The translations under genes and the position numbers were made by a program. Positions 15,068 to 15,344 of a stretch of DNA of 15,344 nt are shown piece by piece. Source of the DNA: Lachnospiraceae bacterium UBA7182 (lineage in GTDB: Bacteria; Bacillota; Clostridia; Lachnospirales; Lachnospiraceae); NCBI GenBank assembly GCA_002491115.1, contig DKVI01000072.1, positions 1 to 15,344 on the forward strand. Reading direction: 5' to 3'. The notes under the pieces are model-generated. The model did not search any database. It was not told the origin of the DNA and saw only the letters and a program-made list of their open reading frames with translations. Position 1 is the first letter of the stretch. Each line of letters starts with the position of its first letter.

Positions 15068-15148
15068 GGTGCTGAAAGGGTATTCGCCAAAAACGTGTAA
15101 GCGGTTGGCCTTGATTATAACACGCTCATCAGATAAGCCTTGCGTTTT

Positions 15149-15160
15149 AAAGGGGGTGAT
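15149..15160 (+). promoter_or_regulatory. Very strong ribosome binding site before a tiny frame
   Basis: AAAGGGGGTGAT matches the complement of the 16S 3' end over almost its full length (AAAGGAGGTGAT with one change). The GTG codon at 15164 follows at normal spacing. Such a site is unlikely by chance and is the main evidence that something is translated here. Confidence 0.65.
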
Positions 15161-15163
15161 ACT

Positions 15164-15205
15164 GTGAAAGAAAGTAGAGGGCAGCTAATAAATGACGCAC
15201 TTTAA
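15164..15205 (+). CDS. Tiny open frame, 13 codons, possibly a leader peptide or broken gene start
   Basis: The frame starts with GTG behind an excellent ribosome binding site and an upstream promoter, and reads MKESRGQLINDAL before TAA. It overlaps the next tiny frame. Either it is a short leader peptide or the start of a small gene interrupted by a one-base frameshift in the TTT run at 15201-15203. No family is recognised. Confidence 0.4.
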   Translation: MKESRGQLINDAL

Positions 15206-15248
15206 TAAGCTGTCTTATGACAGCCTTGGGAAAAATGTATTGCTATAA
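15192..15248 (+). CDS. Tiny open frame, 18 codons, overlapping the previous one
   Basis: An ATG at 15192, with GAGGG about 10 nt upstream, opens a frame reading MTHFNKLSYDSLGKNVLL before TAA at 15246. It overlaps the preceding 13-codon frame by 14 nt. It may be an independent micro-ORF, or the second part of a frameshifted gene. No family is recognised. Confidence 0.3.
   Translation: MTHFNKLSYDSLGKNVLL
15209..15224. terminator. Small hairpin, possible weak terminator for the right-edge minus-strand gene
   Basis: GCTGTC and GACAGC pair around a TTAT loop. In minus-strand RNA the hairpin lies 28 nt past the stop of the right-edge gene and is followed by TTATTAAAG, a poor U-tract. On the plus strand no T-run follows. 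The 6-bp stem is short, so the call is tentative. Confidence 0.3.
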
Positions 15249-15252
15249 AGTG

Positions 15253-15344
15253 TTAAGAAGCTAATTGCGATTCGGAAATTATCCCCTCGCTGATAAGTAG
15301 TTTCCTAGCCTGTTTAATAACCTTTTCCTTCTGTTTTTCTTTTA
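15253..15344 (-). CDS. C-terminal fragment of an unidentified protein (enters from right edge)
   Basis: The last 29 codons before a TAA at 15253-15255 are in the window. They read KEKQKEKVIK then QARKLLISEG then IISESQLAS. The stretch is lysine-rich and helical and ends in a short LLxSEGIISESxL pattern, as often seen at the ends of small regulatory or mobile-element proteins. The family cannot be named from this fragment. The frame has protein-like composition with no stop to the edge; the other two minus-strand frames are closed early. It converges on the tiny plus-strand frames at 15164-15248. Confidence 0.5.
   Translation of the reverse strand, partial: KEKQKEKVIKQARKLLISEGIISESQLAS

Noticed and set aside
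14985..15167. A 60-codon plus-strand frame ending in a TGA that overlaps the GTG at 15164.
   Set aside because: It needs a TTG start (or an internal ATG at 15003) without any ribosome binding site, and it runs across the extended -10 promoter. The overlap with the GTG looks incidental.

Overview
The window looks like a chromosomal accessory region of a Gram-positive gut-type Clostridia, most likely Lachnospiraceae. The basis is inference: strong purine-rich ribosome binding sites (AAGGAGG, AAAGGGGGTGAT), clean SigA-type promoters, a Lachnospiraceae-style signal peptide, and gene families expanded in that group (AAA-ATPase_like/PDDEXK proteins, DUF3791, DUF3990, very large secreted Ig-like proteins). 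No rRNA, tRNA or CRISPR array was seen.

Left part (1-3290). Two paralogous AAA-ATPase_like genes are divergent. One runs off the left edge on the minus strand (only its first 49 codons are present, from a TTG start). The other is complete on the plus strand (368-2065) and combines an N-terminal P-loop ATPase with a C-terminal PD-(D/E)XK-type domain. Directly downstream, in the same transcription direction and with almost no spacing, come three small genes: a DUF3791 protein, a DUF3990 protein with a probable ADP-ribosyltransferase fold, and an unassigned 75-residue protein. Together they look like a toxin-antitoxin or defence cassette. Just after them lies a broken copy of the 3' end of the ATPase gene, so the cassette is bracketed by a direct repeat of that gene's tail. 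A 16-bp hairpin with T-runs then separates this block from the convergent gene on its right.

Middle (3291-14684, minus strand). One gene fills about three quarters of the window. It encodes a 3797-residue secreted protein: signal peptide, acidic linker, Ig-like modules of the MBG type, a Big_2-like and two FN3-like modules, then about eighteen tandem modules of roughly 95 residues resembling the pre-peptidase C-terminal (PPC) beta-sandwich. No catalytic domain and no cell-wall anchor is visible. It is preceded by a perfect AAGGAGG, a 5' leader hairpin, a consensus TTGACA-18-TATAAT promoter and a nested inverted repeat that abuts the -35 box.

Right edge (14872-15344). This part has no full-length gene. 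It holds an extended -10 promoter on the plus strand, two overlapping tiny open frames that read as one if a single T is removed, a small hairpin, and the last 29 codons of a minus-strand gene entering from the right.

The most interesting items are the ATPase plus DUF3791/DUF3990/small-protein cassette with its flanking ATPase-tail repeat, and the giant PPC-repeat protein with its dyad-marked promoter.
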